64,000 nucleotides of DNA from Diphasiastrum complanatum (GCA_029204225.1 CM055101.1:59506094-59570093); one strand, 5' to 3'; shown: positions 45,036-61,878, counted from the stretch's first letter. A program made the numbers and translations. The notes: generated from the letters alone by a model not told the origin.

Positions 45036-48000
45036 ATCCTCTTAAAGCTTATGCACAAACTCAACCTCTAAAATTTCACAGTACTGCAGCGTTGCGATCC
45101 AGCTATATTTCCACCATTCCTTTGCAAACATAAAATTTGCAATCTGTTTCCTTCACAGGAAAGGCCATAGCTGCGTACCACATCATCTACACTGTGCCAA
45201 ATATATACACCAGCATCCTGCCTGCTTGAGTTTGAGGTGGGCAGCAATCATGGCAGCTGCATCATCAGCAAAAATTTCATCTGAAATAGCTATTGGGTGT
45301 GCGCTTCCATCTAGAAAAACTTCATCTTTGCAGTGCCAACAATAATATAACATATAAACCAGAGCAGAGAGAGAGAACTCTACTGTGTTATGTGAGATTT
45401 GACTCTTGAGAACTTGAGTCTTGGAAAGAGAAATTAGAATATTATCCAAAACAGACAAAGCTGGTATTTCATGTACATCTGACATATATTGTCCAATCCC
45501 AAACAAAAGAGGATTGTTCCCACAGAGCCTTACAAGTCCATGGTTTCAGTCCCATCTGGACGCAGGGTGCCACTGTTCATACTTCAAAGAAAAGAGCCCT
45601 CCCTTCTACACTGGGCTTGTTTAACACATGAGCTGACCATTGACAAGGAACCTTGGCCACATAGGGACAACCCAGTGTTTCTTTGAGCTTAGCCCCATAT
45701 CTAAATCCATAGTGTGGCAAGTAAGTGTAAAACTCTAAGGAGCCAATCTAAAGTGTTGGTTTTCAAATCTGAGCAATCAAATAGATTCAACTTGAAATGA
45801 AGCGAACATAGACCACTTCAAGTGGGATTAAACTTAATTTTGAAAGGGGAATGTAGAGAATGTGTGTTAGTGTCTCTAGGCATTCTTGTGACCTTTATGC
45901 ATTGCAAATATGGTTGCCAATTTACTTGATCTAGTCTCAACCATCCTTGAAGTTGCTAGTAGGGGGAGAATGGTGGAAAGGGTCATTTGAAAAGAAGAGT
46001 CCGTCTTAGACCTAATTTTACAAATGACTTTAAGTGAGAAGCAACTTTTGAGATGACCATTACCACTAGTAAAAGCCAGTAAAAAGACCATGGATGAGGT
46101 GTAAGTTCTTACATAAAGTTGACGAGAAAGACCATTCTCCTATAAAAGGGTTGAGCAAACATAAAATTTTCATATCTAAATTGATGCATTCTAAAAAAAA
46201 TTTCAAGCAAAATAGAGTGATTTACTGAATTAATAAAAAAATTACTAGTCGTAAGAACCTTAATGGGTTGTACAAGTCATGAACTTTTGCAATCTATTGT
46301 GTTGATATATTATAAAGACAAGACTTTTTGAGCTAGGAGGGGACTATTATTACCATGACATAAACCTATATTACTTAAGAATACGTCTTAAAGTTTTTGT
46401 AGCTTCATAAGGACTCATGAGCATGCAAGTGGAATTGGAATGATCCTTCATTTTGAAATGCCTTGTAAGTCAAGTCAAGTCAATTTATGACTTTCTTTTG
46501 AGCTCCTAAGAGCTTGTGAAGAGAAAAATAAGACAAAGTTCTAGTTTGCAAAGGAAGAGGGATGGAGGCCACCCTCTAAGATGATGAAGCCAATATGACC
46601 ACACTTTTTGGCCACATTTTGCCTAGGAAGGAGTAAGTACATCTATAGAAGTTTTGACAAAGATAAATCAAAACTTCATTTTTACTAATTAGAGATTCCA
46701 CACGTGAATGCAAAGCATATTAGCATATCAATGACAATATACTCTAGCATCTTCCATGCAATTTTAAAGATCATAATGATGGGAACTATGAATCGTCAAT
46801 TTTGTAATTGCACCGTTGTAGCACAATTTATTATTTGGTCAAGCAACAACACCATATTGTTGGATTCTAAACAAATATACATTGTAAAGCCACATCCTAG
46901 CAAGGGGGAGACCCCTTCCCATTAAGCCATTTCCAATCAATTCTAGGTAGATAATTATCTTGTCATAACAAAGTTGATTTTATGTCTTTCAACAAAAGAG
47001 TTGATCCATCGAATGAAGATTGGCATCTCCAGAAGGAAGACCTTAAAGGTTGTAATTTTGGCTAAGCTAATAGAATTTAAGGTTGCTATGTTACATATCA
47101 TATCTAGCTCATATATACTAGCCAAACAATTTGAGGTGGTTCTTGGTGTTGCATATAAAACCTTGCACATAAACCAATAGTGGGGGGTTGTCGCTGAGCA
47201 ACATGACATGCAAGTATATGTGATTTATAAATTTGATGAATCTCCATAGTGCAATCAAGTGGAGATGAGAAGGCATTTCAGTAAGGCCACTTGGAGAGGA
47301 AGTGGGTGGGTGATGAGGCAATAAAAGAACATATGGTGTTTAACATAGGAAATTTTTTGATAAAGTTGATTCAAAGTAGACTCAAAGTGTTCATGGCCAT
47401 TTGAGATCAAGGAAGTGGTAGATGAGAGTTGGGTATCATAAACATGTAGAATAGTTATGTTGGAGATTCCAAAAGTCAATGCAAAGTGTGAAGGGGCATG
47501 AGTGAAGTTTAACAAAACTAGAAAATTTTTGTTGAATAATGTGATTCTTTGTGAGTGAGGTAGGGAAGGATTTGGCCAAATGTAAGAGGATGCATGTCGC
47601 GATGGGGGGGAAGCTACCATGGGTTTGTGGAGATAACATTCTATTCCTAGGTAAGAGATAATGATTCTCAAATACCACATGCTTCACCTAGGGAAATGCT
47701 CAAGGTCCCTAAGGTGCTTCTAGAAAACATGAAGGAAAATGAGAGAACTTTTTTTTTTTGGTGTGTATGGCATCTTTTAAACATGAGGGGGCATTATAGA
47801 GGGAGTAGATGAAGGGAGAACAACTAGGCACCAATCTATGGGAACAAGAGGCCCAAGAGGACAAAGTCCAAGAGGAGGGTTTTTCAAGATTGGTATAAAA
47901 GTTGTAGTTTGGAAATTTTCTATAAAAGAAAGTGAGTCAATTGTAAGGTCATGAAAACCTGGACCACAAAAAAAAAATTGGGGAGGGCGGGTGTAGATGA

Positions 48001-48140
48001 GAATGTTAAAAAATCACAATTCTAGCTTGACTAGTTTTGGTCATATGAGTTGTAAATAGTTAGATGGTCATGATGTGGCTTGTCACACGTGCCAAATAGC
48101 ATAGGATTCCATTCATAAGGATGTTCTCAAGTAGACCTAA
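45036..48140. other. Upstream region of the ARM gene and non-coding DNA
   Basis: The first few hundred bases would hold the ARM-gene promoter and 5' leader; no clear TATA box was seen. A 107-codon minus-strand frame (45506-45183), with FADDAAAMIAAHLKLKQAG, looks mildly coding but is unrecognised. From 45700 on, only AT-rich sequence and short chance frames on both strands. No repeat pair was recognised. Confidence 0.4.
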
Positions 48141-48685
48141 GTGTTAGAACCTTTGGAATGAGTCCAAATTATGCTTAGATACAAGAGAGAAAAAATAGGA
48201 GCTATTTTTGGTAATTTTTGCATTGTTGAGGGATCTCCAAGATTCCAACCCTAACTTGGTAGGGATGAAAGATCCACCAAAATTAGCATTAGGGATAGGT
48301 TTAGGGCTACTCATACCTGCCCAAAACCGTGATGGATCATGTATATATAGGTGATGATATCTCACCAAAATCAATCAAGCAATTTCATGATTTTTCTCTC
48401 ATAATGGTGCAATTGCTCTCTATGTTCATAATTGTTTGAGTACTTGTGATTACTAATGATTATAGGATTGAATGTAGGTCTGGTGTACAATACTCAGACT
48501 GTGGGAGGCCGTACTTTCACGCGTGTGAAGCCTTCTTCAAGGAGCTGGGCCATTTAGTGAGGTTCAAGCATAGATTTTTGACGGATTTTGATGGTTCAAC
48601 TTGTGCTAATCTTATGAAATCATAATCTATCGTTTCCCTCATCATTTCAAGTGTTTTAGGATCCTTATTTGCTGTAATTTTTACA
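48141..48685 (+). repeat. Probable copia 5' LTR (left border inferred)
   Basis: Ends TTTTTACA directly before a primer-binding site at 48686. It contains a TATA-like GTATATATAGG near 48341-48351 and, near the end, TTTCACGCGTGTGAAG, a variant of the window's CACACGTGTG palindrome. The last 200 bases resemble 62510-62720. The left border is set at TGTTAGAACC, the nearest TG-start, and is not confirmed by a partner LTR. Confidence 0.5.
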
Positions 48686-48698
48686 TGGTATTAGAGCC
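48686..48698 (+). other. Copia primer-binding site
   Basis: TGGTATTAGAGCC differs by one base from the initiator-Met tRNA complement TGGTATCAGAGCC and follows an ACA LTR end directly. Confidence 0.7.
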
Positions 48699-49600
48699 TA
48701 AAGGCTGAAATGAGCTAAATCCTTGGTTTTCATTCAATTTGATCACAATTTTTGATCTAAATCTTGTGTAGATTGGATCTTAGCATCTAGTATTGATTCT
48801 AGAACTCAAAGTGAGTCAAATAAATTGGAGATTGGTGTTGTGTGACTTCATTTGCAGGTATTTATGTGTCTAAAACCAGAGGCAAAGTTGAATTCAATTC
48901 ACATTACCAAGATAGCAAGTTTTGCTTGCTCCAAGCATTGATTTACAAATTTGATCCATCTGACACTCACTAGTGTGCTTTCAATTTCTCTAGTCATTCT
49001 AGACATTGCACACATCTTAGTTGACAATGTTGATGTTTTTTTTCTTGTGTACGCATCTTCATATTTATCAAAATTGATCTGAATTTACCAGATACAAGAT
49101 GATTTGATTTTAGATAGTCTTTAATGGTGGCCCATGATCAACATTTATTATCACTGAAGGATCTAATCAAAGAAACAAGCTAAAAGTGATGTTTTGTGTA
49201 GAAACTAGGATCGTACATCATAACAAAAGCATATCATGCTACAAATTCTTACGCTATCATTCAACTGCACGAAACTATAACTCAAGAGCTTCACATTACT
49301 TACTAAAAAAGCACACATAGAGAACTTAAAGAAAGAGACATATATACATGACTATTTTTAGGGGGTACCGTTGCATGTGGTAAGACGTGCATGGTAAGAT
49401 GGTCCCCATTACGAGACGTTTGTCCCACCTATCGATTTATGTGCCATAAGCGTGGCACTCATACTTGATGCATGAACAAATAAACAAAAAAGAAACTGCT
49501 AAAAATGGAAATATGTGTCTAGTAGCTAAATAAACAAGGCTAATATCTAGCACTCTCCACCCTAGTTTATTTTACATATAGATAGTTTTTTTTCTAAAAA
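48699..49600. other. Leader and LTR-like non-coding sequence
   Basis: No gag was found behind the PBS. Near 49550-49562 the minus strand reads CTAGGGTGGAGAGTGCTAG, a polypurine tract followed by a TG, so the sequence left of about 49552 may be the 3' LTR of the minus-strand copia remnant at 49610-51055. This LTR does not match the one at 51069-51668, so the borders are mixed. Confidence 0.35.
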
Positions 49601-49609
49601 TATTAAATT

Positions 49610-50970
49610 TAAAAACGTTAAAAGCTTTAGTAAGTATATGGTTGGTGTTCAATCTTGCAATGCACTACATCAATCTCACTAGATAACAACTTTTCTTTAA
49701 TGAGATGATATTATATTTCTGTATGCTTAGTGCGTGCATGAAATACAAGATTTTTAGCTAGCTGAATGGCACTTTGGCTATCACACCTGATCATTGTAGG
49801 CCAGGATGCCATATCATTCATCATCCTTCTTAGCGAGATTTCTTCCAGTGTAGCTAAGCATAGAGCTTTGTATTTGACTTATGTCGTAGAATGATCAATT
49901 GTTCCCTATTTCTTGCTGGACCAAGAAAACACGCCATGATCAAAATAAAAAATGTAGTCGGTGGTGGATCTTTTGTCATCTATACAACTTGCCCAATTCA
50001 AGTCGTCGCCCTACAAAACTATTTAAGCATGTTGTCTCTCATACAACAATCCATGGGCGGGTGTTCCCTTAATGTAGTGCAGAATTCCCTATATGATTTT
50101 CCAATGTGTCTTTCTAGGTGTAGCCATGAATTGACTTACCAAGCTTACAATGTAACCTATATCAAGATGAGTAGTTTTAATGTAGATTAAAGAACCAACT
50201 AATTGACAAAACATCAACTAGTCTACTCTCATCTTGATATGATAGCTTCTTACCAATCTCCATAGGCGTAGAAATTGGCATATTGTTGTGAAGTGCCTTA
50301 GAATCTCATTCATGTACTTTGTCTGCATAAGTGTGATACCATCATGTCTTTGCCAAATTTCCAATCCTAAACAGTAGTGCATAACTCGATGATCAATCAT
50401 ATCAAAACTAGAAGATAAACCCATCTTGATTGCACTAATCAAATTCTCATCATTTCCTGTGGTCATGAGATCGTTTGCATACACCATGTTTAGTGTGATG
50501 CTAGAATCACACAAGAAGTAGTAAAGATTGAAATTTGAAGAAGTGTTTATCAAACCTCGTAATCGTCGATGTACCTGTACCAAAGCACGAGGTGTTTGGT
50601 TTAGTCCATACAACGCCTTCTTTAATTTTCATACTTTCTCTTCCATGCCCTATATTTCAAAACCACTTAATTGCCACATATACACTTTTTCCTCAAATTT
50701 ACCATTCAAAAAAGCAGACTACACGTACATCTGATGTAGATTCCACCCAAATAATGCCGCCAATGCAATAATCATACAAAATGTATATTCCATTTGGCTA
50801 TAGGAGCAAATGTCTCTTAATAGTCAATTCCTTTACTCTATGCATAGCCTTTTACTATAAGTTTTGCCTTGTGTTTTGCGACACTGATGTGCAAGATCCA
50901 CTGGATTGTAGCAACAATATCATTTTTTGCGGCTTATCAAATCCTATGGAAATGCATTTCAAGGTCTTTG
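49610..50970 (-). pseudogene. Ty1/copia RT and RNase H remnant
   Basis: Minus-strand frames give LKKALYGLNQTPRALVQVHR, NMVYANDLMTTGNDENLI (YANDL where YVDDL is expected), FDMIDHRVMHYCLGLEIWQR, LVGSLIYIKTTHLDIGYIVS, LHYIKGTPAHGLLY, DDKRSTTDYIFYFDHGVFSW, VKYKALCLATLEEISLRRMM, IRCDSQSAIQLAKNLVFHAR and KHTEIxYHLIKEKLL. The YVDD box has lost one Asp and many stops are present. Gag, protease and integrase are missing: RT begins about 100 bases inside the PBS. Confidence 0.85.
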
Positions 50971-51055
50971 CTTGCATCTTGGCTCCAGAGAGATGCAACT
51001 ACACTATCTAGATCTTTTTTCATCACTCTTGATGTATGCATGGATATCTTAGGTA

Positions 51056-51068
51056 GGCTCTGATACCA
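51056..51068 (-). other. Copia primer-binding site
   Basis: The minus strand reads TGGTATCAGAGCC directly inside the LTR at 51069. It marks the 5' end of the minus-strand copia remnant. Confidence 0.85.
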
Positions 51069-51668
51069 TGTAATATTCCACACATGTGGGAGTTCCCAAA
51101 AGTGTGCTTATGATCTCCTAAGACTTGGTGATTGCACAAAGATCAAGCATAAATTGAAATCCAAGATCAAAGATCAAGCATGTTACATAGTGCTCTCGCC
51201 TTAGATTTGTGAGATAGATCGTGGAAAAGCCTTGCTCTCGGGTAGAGAGAGAATCCAACAATCAATACTCGGGTAGAGAGAGAAAGCCAATATGACTCAA
51301 CTTTGTAGAAAATCTCATTAACTCTTATATAATTGATCTAAGACACATATAAGTAGCAAATTGAGGTGGAAGGGAGTGAAACATGATTGAACTCCTTCTT
51401 TTCCTCCTCTAGACATAATGACCCTCAAACTTGATTGGACCGATTTCGTGGATCTCTAACTTGTGATTGGTCACGTGATCTCAATACAACACATAGGAAG
51501 TGTCACTACCATCATGACATGTGTCAAGTGCCTAACTTACTTCTGGATTTGGCCTAATCATCATGTGGCATGTGTAATTGCTTGAGTTACCTCTAATGCC
51601 AAAATGGCCTAATCACCTACTAGCATGTGTAATGACACAGAAAAGTCAATATAGTCCCTAACTCAACA
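51069..51668 (-). repeat. Copia 5' LTR (minus orientation)
   Basis: Plus-strand ends TGTAATATTC and AACTCAACA give TG...CA. A CACACATGTG palindrome lies at its PBS-proximal end, as in the 797-bp LTRs at 10665 and 16199. A partner LTR was not identified on the left side of the remnant. Confidence 0.6.
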
Positions 51669-51696
51669 TAGATCACTTTTTCTATTTTTCATTTTC

Positions 51697-52039
51697 ACAT
51701 GGATCAAGGAAATGAGAGACCAAATCACACCCATTGGGGAACCAATACAGGATATAGAATTGGTGCATAGGGCGATGAGTGTATTTTTAGAGAACTATCA
51801 GATGTTTGCTAGTGACATGGCATTGAGAGAGGGGCTGGCAACCTTCGAATATCTTCATGGCATTGTGTTGTAGGAATAGTGGAGGTTTGTTGGCAAAAGA
51901 GAAATTATAACAAGTAGCAAAAGAAACCAAATGCTAACAAAGCATGATCAAGGATTGTGATCAAGGAAGAAAAACAAGGAGAATTGTTTCTATTGTTAGA
52001 AGCTAGGCCATTGGGCCAGAGATTATCAAAAAATAAGGT
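51697..52039 (+). pseudogene. Copia gag fragment interrupted by the Penelope-like element
   Basis: One continuous frame with stops reads TWIKEMRDQITPIGEPIQDI, ELVHRAMSVFLENYQMFASD, LREGLATFEYLHGIVL and finally ENCFYC-stop-KLGHWARDY, a zinc knuckle whose last Cys is Tyr. At 52040 the copia sequence stops, and copia protease-linker coding sequence appears at 60158, so the Penelope-like element sits inside this copia. Confidence 0.8.
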
Positions 52040-53903
<1,864 letters not shown>

Positions 53904-54165
53904 CCAGAGGACACTTAGGTGTACTAAGTGCAAATTGCTACTCACTGTTAGATTGACTGTTCAAAATGTGCATAGATCTTGGCCATTGGAAAGACTAACA
54001 ACTTTCCCACCATTTAAAAAAAAAAAACTTTTTCTAATAAGTGGGGTCTTCTATGATAGTAAGACATTTTCTCGCACGTACTAGCAAAAAAGGTTAGTAC
54101 GCGACATTTGCATTCTACAGAGGTCTGCGAAGTGAATAGAGTGATATGTGTATGTAACAGAGCCC

Positions 54166-54466
<301 letters not shown>

Positions 54467-54773
54467 CACCAACCATACCCACAGCTAGCAAAGTCTCCCA
54501 AGGGGCAGTTAGCACCCCTGAGATGGAGTGCTAATTGCCACCAAAAGAAATTTAGCATTTTTTGGTAATGTAAACTTGAGCCCAGGGAACAAATCGTGTA
54601 GGAACAAGTTGTTTAAAATCTCATACAATCTTCCTCTCATGAAGACATTATTTTGGCAAGAACAATGTTTTTGACCTCATCCATAAAGGTATCATGTTCG
54701 CTACAATAGTACATGGCAGCAATAATTTGAATGACAATAACTTTATACGAGTTCATAATTGGCCTATTGGCAA

Positions 54774-55703
54774 TTAAGTGATATACTGAAAAAACGAAAA
54801 CGGAAGTTCCTGTCTCTTGTCAAATTTTTTCATATGAAACTTTCCTGATAAAGAATCAAAGGTAGTGGTAATATTCAAAAAATTAACCGTGTTATCCGAA
54901 GCGTCTTCATTTTCTATAGTGAGGTACTCCAAGGGATAGATCCATAAGGCATTATCATCGACACGAGGTTGCTTCTTGTCTAGAAATACAAGAGCATCTA
55001 TATTGTTTATGAAACAAATATCATCAATATAACGAAAAGTATGCTTGAAGGCACATAGGTATTCCACATTTCCAAGTTTGGCAAGCCTTTTCATAAAATG
55101 TAATTCAAAGAATGACAGATACCAGTTACACCATGTAGAAGAATAGGCAAAACCCATAGGAATACCACAGATTTGTTTCCAAGTCCTGTTTCCTAATCTT
55201 AGTATGCAATTGTCAATCAGAATATCATTATATTGGCAAAGAGGTTCCATATCAATCAGAGTCCAATTATCAATTTGATTAGTAACCCATTTCCAATCAA
55301 ATTGCTTAAGGCTCGATTTCCATTGATAGGCAAGTTTTTTGTTTTTACAGGACTTGAATGTATACCCTATCATTCTCCGTATTATTATTTTTAGCCCATC
55401 AAGACCATTAAGAGGAATATTTTCATAGCATTTCGCGATGTCAGTAAACCACATCGAAGTGATTTTGTCAGGCACATTAAGATAAAATTCAGTAGATGAA
55501 TTGCACTGCCAAAATAGGTTGGTATCCACATTTAGGATACTCCTGCATGCTCTCTCCATAAAGAGCGGAGTCAGCATACCAAGAGCTCCAGAAATAAACG
55601 TGGCCACTTTAGAAAAATAGCAGTCATGTGCGTTTGTAATCCATCTGAACGTATTTTTATGTGCCTTGAAAGTACAAAGTAAGAAAGGTAATTCTTCTTT
55701 TTC
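54774..55703 (-). pseudogene. Penelope-like reverse transcriptase core
   Basis: The frame is open from just after a TAG at 55704 to 54774, about 309 codons. It starts ELPFLLCTFKAHKNTFRWIT, the Penelope-type K-x-HK...R-x-It lead-in. Then FTDIAKCYENIPL (motif A with catalytic Asp), CGIPMGFAYSSTWCNWYL (motif B), FRYIDDICFIN (motif C, both Asp intact), VNFLNITTTF and HMKKFDKRQELPFSFFQYI (motifs D/E and thumb lead-in). Past the stop, thumb-like NRPIMNSYKVIVIQIIAAMY and YCSEHDTFMDEVKNI remain readable. No GIY-YIG endonuclease follows before the (GA)n tract. The enzyme would copy element RNA, probably primed on chromosomal ends. The core looks catalytically complete, but the upstream part is broken. 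Confidence 0.75.
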
Positions 55704-57872
55704 CTATTAGAAAATCAGGTATTTTAGTAGTAAAAGTATCTCGGATCTCAATCATAGCCATGTCTAGTGTATTCTCATTTTCTTTGGAAACGGGACAAAA
55801 TCTGGACTCGACAATCTCACTAAAGCCAAATTTTTTACAAGATAGATGCACATAAAACATGGGTTATGTTGAGCCTTATCCACACCATTCACATATAGAT
55901 TGGTAGTAATCCAATTACGCTCATCAATGGCATTTGCAAGTTTTTTATTCATAATACTTTTTCCATGTAGCCACTTAGTATTTTTCAAAAAGTTTGTTAT
56001 AGCAACTTTGCAAATCAGGGCATGTTCCATAACAATCTCATGATCAATATTTTGATAAGTAGGTAAAAAAACTTGCCAATTCAAACCATCCACGATAAAG
56101 TTCTAAAGCTACCTCATTTATATTAGACTGGCACAATGGGATGTGATTAAGTGCTTTGTTCAATTCATTTTTTAAAACTTTGCTTCTAATAATTTCAGTA
56201 TCCATCGAGACAACATGCCCAAAAATTTTCGAAATGAACTCTTTAAAATGTTTATTAAGCGCAAGTACAAGGTGGAATGTTGTCAACATCGAAATCACAA
56301 AAAACTTGAAAAGGTTTATACCATTCATGCTTCAAATGTGGAAAATAAGACCAACCAAACACGATAAGCTCAAAAGTCTCATCAATATGACCAAAAATCT
56401 GAAGTAAGATTTCAGCATATAGTTGTTTAACATCAATCCTCTCAAAGCATTTGTTGTAATAAGGTAAATGCAAAAAAAAAACTTCCCTCTATCTCTTTTA
56501 ACCACTAGTCATCGTCTACCAGTATTGCTGACCTCCAATATCCTTGTTTCTTCTAAGTCCTCCTGCACATGGATCAATCACGGTAAAAGTTCAGCTTTCT
56601 GATAGGCACCACTGCTTTGCCCTTCTTTGCCTTTGTGTGGAAAATAGTTTCTTTTCCCTGTTATTGCCACTGCCTGATATGACTGAGCTCGGATTGTTCA
56701 GATTGAAGGAACCGTTTTTTTGCTAGTATTTTGGAAGTATTTGTCTTGCAAGGTAGAAAAGCTAGGTTTTTTCAAAAGACGTTCATTAATTTCTCGAACG
56801 TTTTCAGCATCGCCAAGGTGTGCAAGGAGTTTAGCAGTAGAATTTATGGAAAGTTCAATGGCAGCATCAATCATGTATTGTCGGATATACGGAAAGACAA
56901 TGTGGGACTTGACAACCTCTCTAGCAGGTTTATGCAACCAAAGGAAGAAGGCATTAAGCTGATTTTGCAAAGACGCACCAGGAAAAAAAATGGAAAGATG
57001 ATTCGTTATATACCAGATAGAGTGATCAAACCATATGATAGAAGAATTGTTTTTGCACTTATCACCTCATATGCACTTAAAGAAGGGTCTTTTCCAGTTC
57101 CAGATTCTAGCTTGATGAAGGTTCATTCTGTTAAAGCCGGTGTCAAAAAGGCCTCTAGTTCTAGCCCAGGTCTTCTCAGAAGGACATCTTGAAGGTTCGA
57201 ATCTACTCATCTTGATAACAATATCAAAGGCAATAGGAGTATCAAAAGAAGGATTCTTATGCAAAGCAGCAAGCTTGCATGCTTGGACTTCTTCATCAGT
57301 GAGATGAGCAAGAGCGATCCAGAGCTCAATAGAGATAGGTGTTAGGAATTTGACAGAAGGAAGGCTCCAAAGTTTGTAACCAGTTTTTGCAGATTTAAAC
57401 TCAATGACACGACTAGGTACCAATGGTACTTGGCAACTATTGGCTTGACAAAATTCAAAGGCAGACTGATTTCACACATCACAGTTTTCTTGCGAAAAAG
57501 ACTCTAACTGAGAAGCATTGTCTTCATCAAGGTCTTGGGTAAAAATCAACGGGTGAGGTGAAGTAGGAGCAGTAGAAGGGATAGGAGTATCAATAGAGGA
57601 GTCACCATTTTCTTTTTCCAGGCAAGCAAATACTCTAGATAGAATTTTTCCTCAGTAGCAATTTGTTCAGCATAGTTTGAAAGTTCCATACAAATTTTTT
57701 CAACCATGCTAAGGGATTTCTTCTTTGTAATAAAATTCGTATAAATTTTGATCCAATCCATGATGCACATCAAATCAACCAGGCAAAGAATTTTATCATC
57801 TGGGCCAGGAGCATTACAAGTAGTCATATCATAAGTAGTAATCAAATTGTGAACTTCAATAGCCTTCTTCAT
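55657..57872 (-). pseudogene. N-terminal region of the Penelope-like element ORF, frameshifted
   Basis: Open minus-strand pieces in changing frames read, in order: MKKAIEVHNLITTYDMTTCN; TGYKLWSLPSVKFLTPISIE; LWLHKPAREVVKSHIVFPYI; YYNKCFERIDVKQLYAEILL; LNKHFKEFISKIFGHVVSMD; WQVFLPTYQNIDHEIVMEHA; NTLDMAMIEIRDTFTTKIPD. Together they would give several hundred residues upstream of the RT core. Composition looks coding, but I recognise no domain and no GIY-YIG nuclease. At least six frame changes show decay. 57873-58274 has no further coding signal. Confidence 0.55.
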
Positions 57873-58274
57873 GCAACATATAATAGTCTGAACAAAAGGA
57901 CTAGGAGGAGGAAGGGGCTCCCCATAGCCAAGAGTGACTGCATCATGAAACCATCCTGTGGACTACATCGTACAACATACCTTGTTAGCCATAAAATACA
58001 AGTAAAGGTAAAGGTTTGGTGCTACCCCGACCAAAGGGTAGCCGGGGTAACATCAGAGATGCTAGAGAGAGAGTAACAAGATTTCACATAGTCTTTCTTG
58101 ACAAGTCAAGACCAAACCCTTTGAACCCTTCAATTTATAGCATAATAGGTAAAAATATAGCTGTATAAAGTTTAACAGAACAGAGTACCATAAAGCGAAG
58201 CAAGTTTCAAGACACCCAGCTGTTACTTGCCACCATCCCACACAACAAAACCACACAAGTTAGTCGCGTGAGGA

Positions 58275-60157
<1,883 letters not shown>

Positions 60158-60660
60158 AGTTGATCTTCTTTCCTATTGATGGTGAATTCAAGATAGAAGG
60201 AATTGGTACTGTACCAATTGGCATTGAATCCAGTATGTTTAAAGATGTACTTTTTGTGCCTAATCTCACTATGAATCTCATTAGTGTTGACAAGATGCTA
60301 GATGATGGTTTCCAAGGTTATTTTGGAAAAGATGCTCACTTGGATAAGAGGGATGCTGATAGCAAGAGGGACTAGATGTGGGAATCTTTTCAAGCTAGAA
60401 TATAATCCTTGTGGAAGTGTGGTCATGAGGAGCTTGGATCTTCTCAAGGAGGAGAAGGCAATTGGAGTACTCAACCTATATTCCATGATGGTAAGGTTCA
60501 TGAAGATGGTGCTTTGGAAAAAGCACCTGAAGAGTTATTGCCAAGGTGTTCTACTTCTCATAAATTTTCTCATCTTCTTCATGTGGATGATCTTGTTACA
60601 TCAAGTAGAAGCAAACTTTGGTGCTTTTTTATGTGACTTCTTCTTTGAAGGCTTCAGTTG
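60158..60660 (+). pseudogene. Copia protease-linker fragment, right half of the interrupted element
   Basis: Reads PIDGEFKIEGIGTVPIGIES, KDVLFVPNLTMNLISVDKML (the segment between protease and pre-integrase) and, after a frameshift, ARGTRCGNLFKLE. It continues the gag fragment that ends at 52039. The DSGA protease site is missing, so some copia sequence was lost at the junction. Further frames to about 60660 show HLLHVDDL-like and stop-rich sequence. Confidence 0.75.
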
Positions 60661-60688
60661 GAGGTATCTCTGATGAATCGAGGTGATA

Positions 60689-60702
60689 TGCTCTGATAAC
60701 AC
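60689..60702 (-). other. Degenerate copia primer-binding site
   Basis: The minus strand reads GTGTTATCAGAGCA, a weak match to TGGTATCAGAGC, directly inside an LTR with CA end. Confidence 0.45.
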
Positions 60703-61311
60703 TGATGAGAATCAGATAAGAGGGAATCGTGAAACAGTCGCGACAACCACGATCCTCTTAGATGGAGTTCAGATGCGATCGCTGGACACTGCCAATTGAA
60801 TCACTCCTACAATCCTCCAGAATGTAGTCAGGCATTGTTGATCTACGTTTATAAAATTAATGCAGCATTCAACATAGTTTCAACCAAGGTGCGAAATTCA
60901 AATGAACAAGAAAATTTAGACATACGAATAACAGCTGATGCATTTGCATTCGAGATTAGACACAACAAGAAAATCGTCTACATTGATCTTTCTCTGATTT
61001 CTTCAAGCACTGCATGCAAATCCATGCAGTGCGTTGGCGTGGGAGAAACATGGTTCTCTCACGAGTAATCGTCTCGCTTTACTAGTGGACAGTTGGATCT
61101 ACAGATCCTAGATAGAATTGTCTTCGCACGTAGGTGGACATGTATTCTGTAATTTTGTCTTGATTGCTTACTAGCATCAGACTACTACATTACACTATAT
61201 GTGTATTTTGTCATCTCTTGTCAAGTATCATCCAACAAGTATATAGTCGCTCTATGTAACTTTTAGATTAGAGTGATTAAAAATCTACAACTAATCAAAA
61301 AAATTACAACA
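60703..61311 (-). repeat. Copia LTR, same family as 872-1255
   Basis: Plus-strand ends TGATGAGAATC and AATTACAACA give TG...CA, 609 bases. The part around 61000-61150 matches the inverse of 940-1115. An LTR here, next to both a PBS-like motif on the left and an RT fragment on the right, could be the 3' LTR of the minus-strand element to the right or a hybrid. Confidence 0.55.
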
Positions 61312-61363
61312 GTGGCAGATTAGCCACGACCTAAGGTGTATCTGTTGACGTCATGCCATCAGA

Positions 61364-61878
61364 TCAGACATCTCTACATCTGGGTACTTGCATGATCTCG
61401 TTGGTACTCTTTGGAGCGTGAGGGGCAGGAGAAGGTTTTACGACGTTGGTTTCGAGATTGCCAATGGAACTAAAATCACGTCCTCTTATGACTTCTATTC
61501 CTAGAATGAAGCTTAATAGGCCGAGATCTACCATTTTAAACTCTTTAGATAATGCAATTTTTACATCTCTTATTCCATCTATATCATTACCACTCAAAAT
61601 AATGTCATCAACATACAATACAAGAATAATGATCTTTCCATCATGAAATCTTATGTACAATGATGGATCATAAGTACTCAAAACAAATTTGATGGAGATA
61701 AGAAAAGAGTTTAGCCTAGAGTACCATGCTCTAGGTGCTTGCTTGAGTCCATAGAGACTCTTCTTCAAAAAAGACACCTTTCCTTCATGCTTTTCCTTGG
61801 TGAAGCCCTTGGGTTGCCTCATGTAGATCTCTTTCTCCAAGTAGCCATTGAGGAGGCATTTGTAAAATCAAGTTGGAA
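61364..61878 (-). pseudogene. Ty1/copia reverse transcriptase fragment
   Basis: The 158-codon minus-strand frame reads GYLEKEIYMRQPKGFTKEKH, KKSLYGLKQAPRAWYSRLNS, IIILVLYVDDIILSGNDI and FKMVDLGLLSFILGIEVIRG. The YVDD catalytic box is intact. The tail PSPAPHAPKSTNEIM replaces the normal continuation, so RNase H is missing. It begins abruptly at 61878, beyond which no integrase is seen. Confidence 0.9.

Noticed and set aside
45183-45506. A 107-residue protein gene upstream of the ARM gene
   Set aside because: No recognisable domain, no homologue known to me, and no supporting splice or promoter signals; left as part of the intergenic entry.
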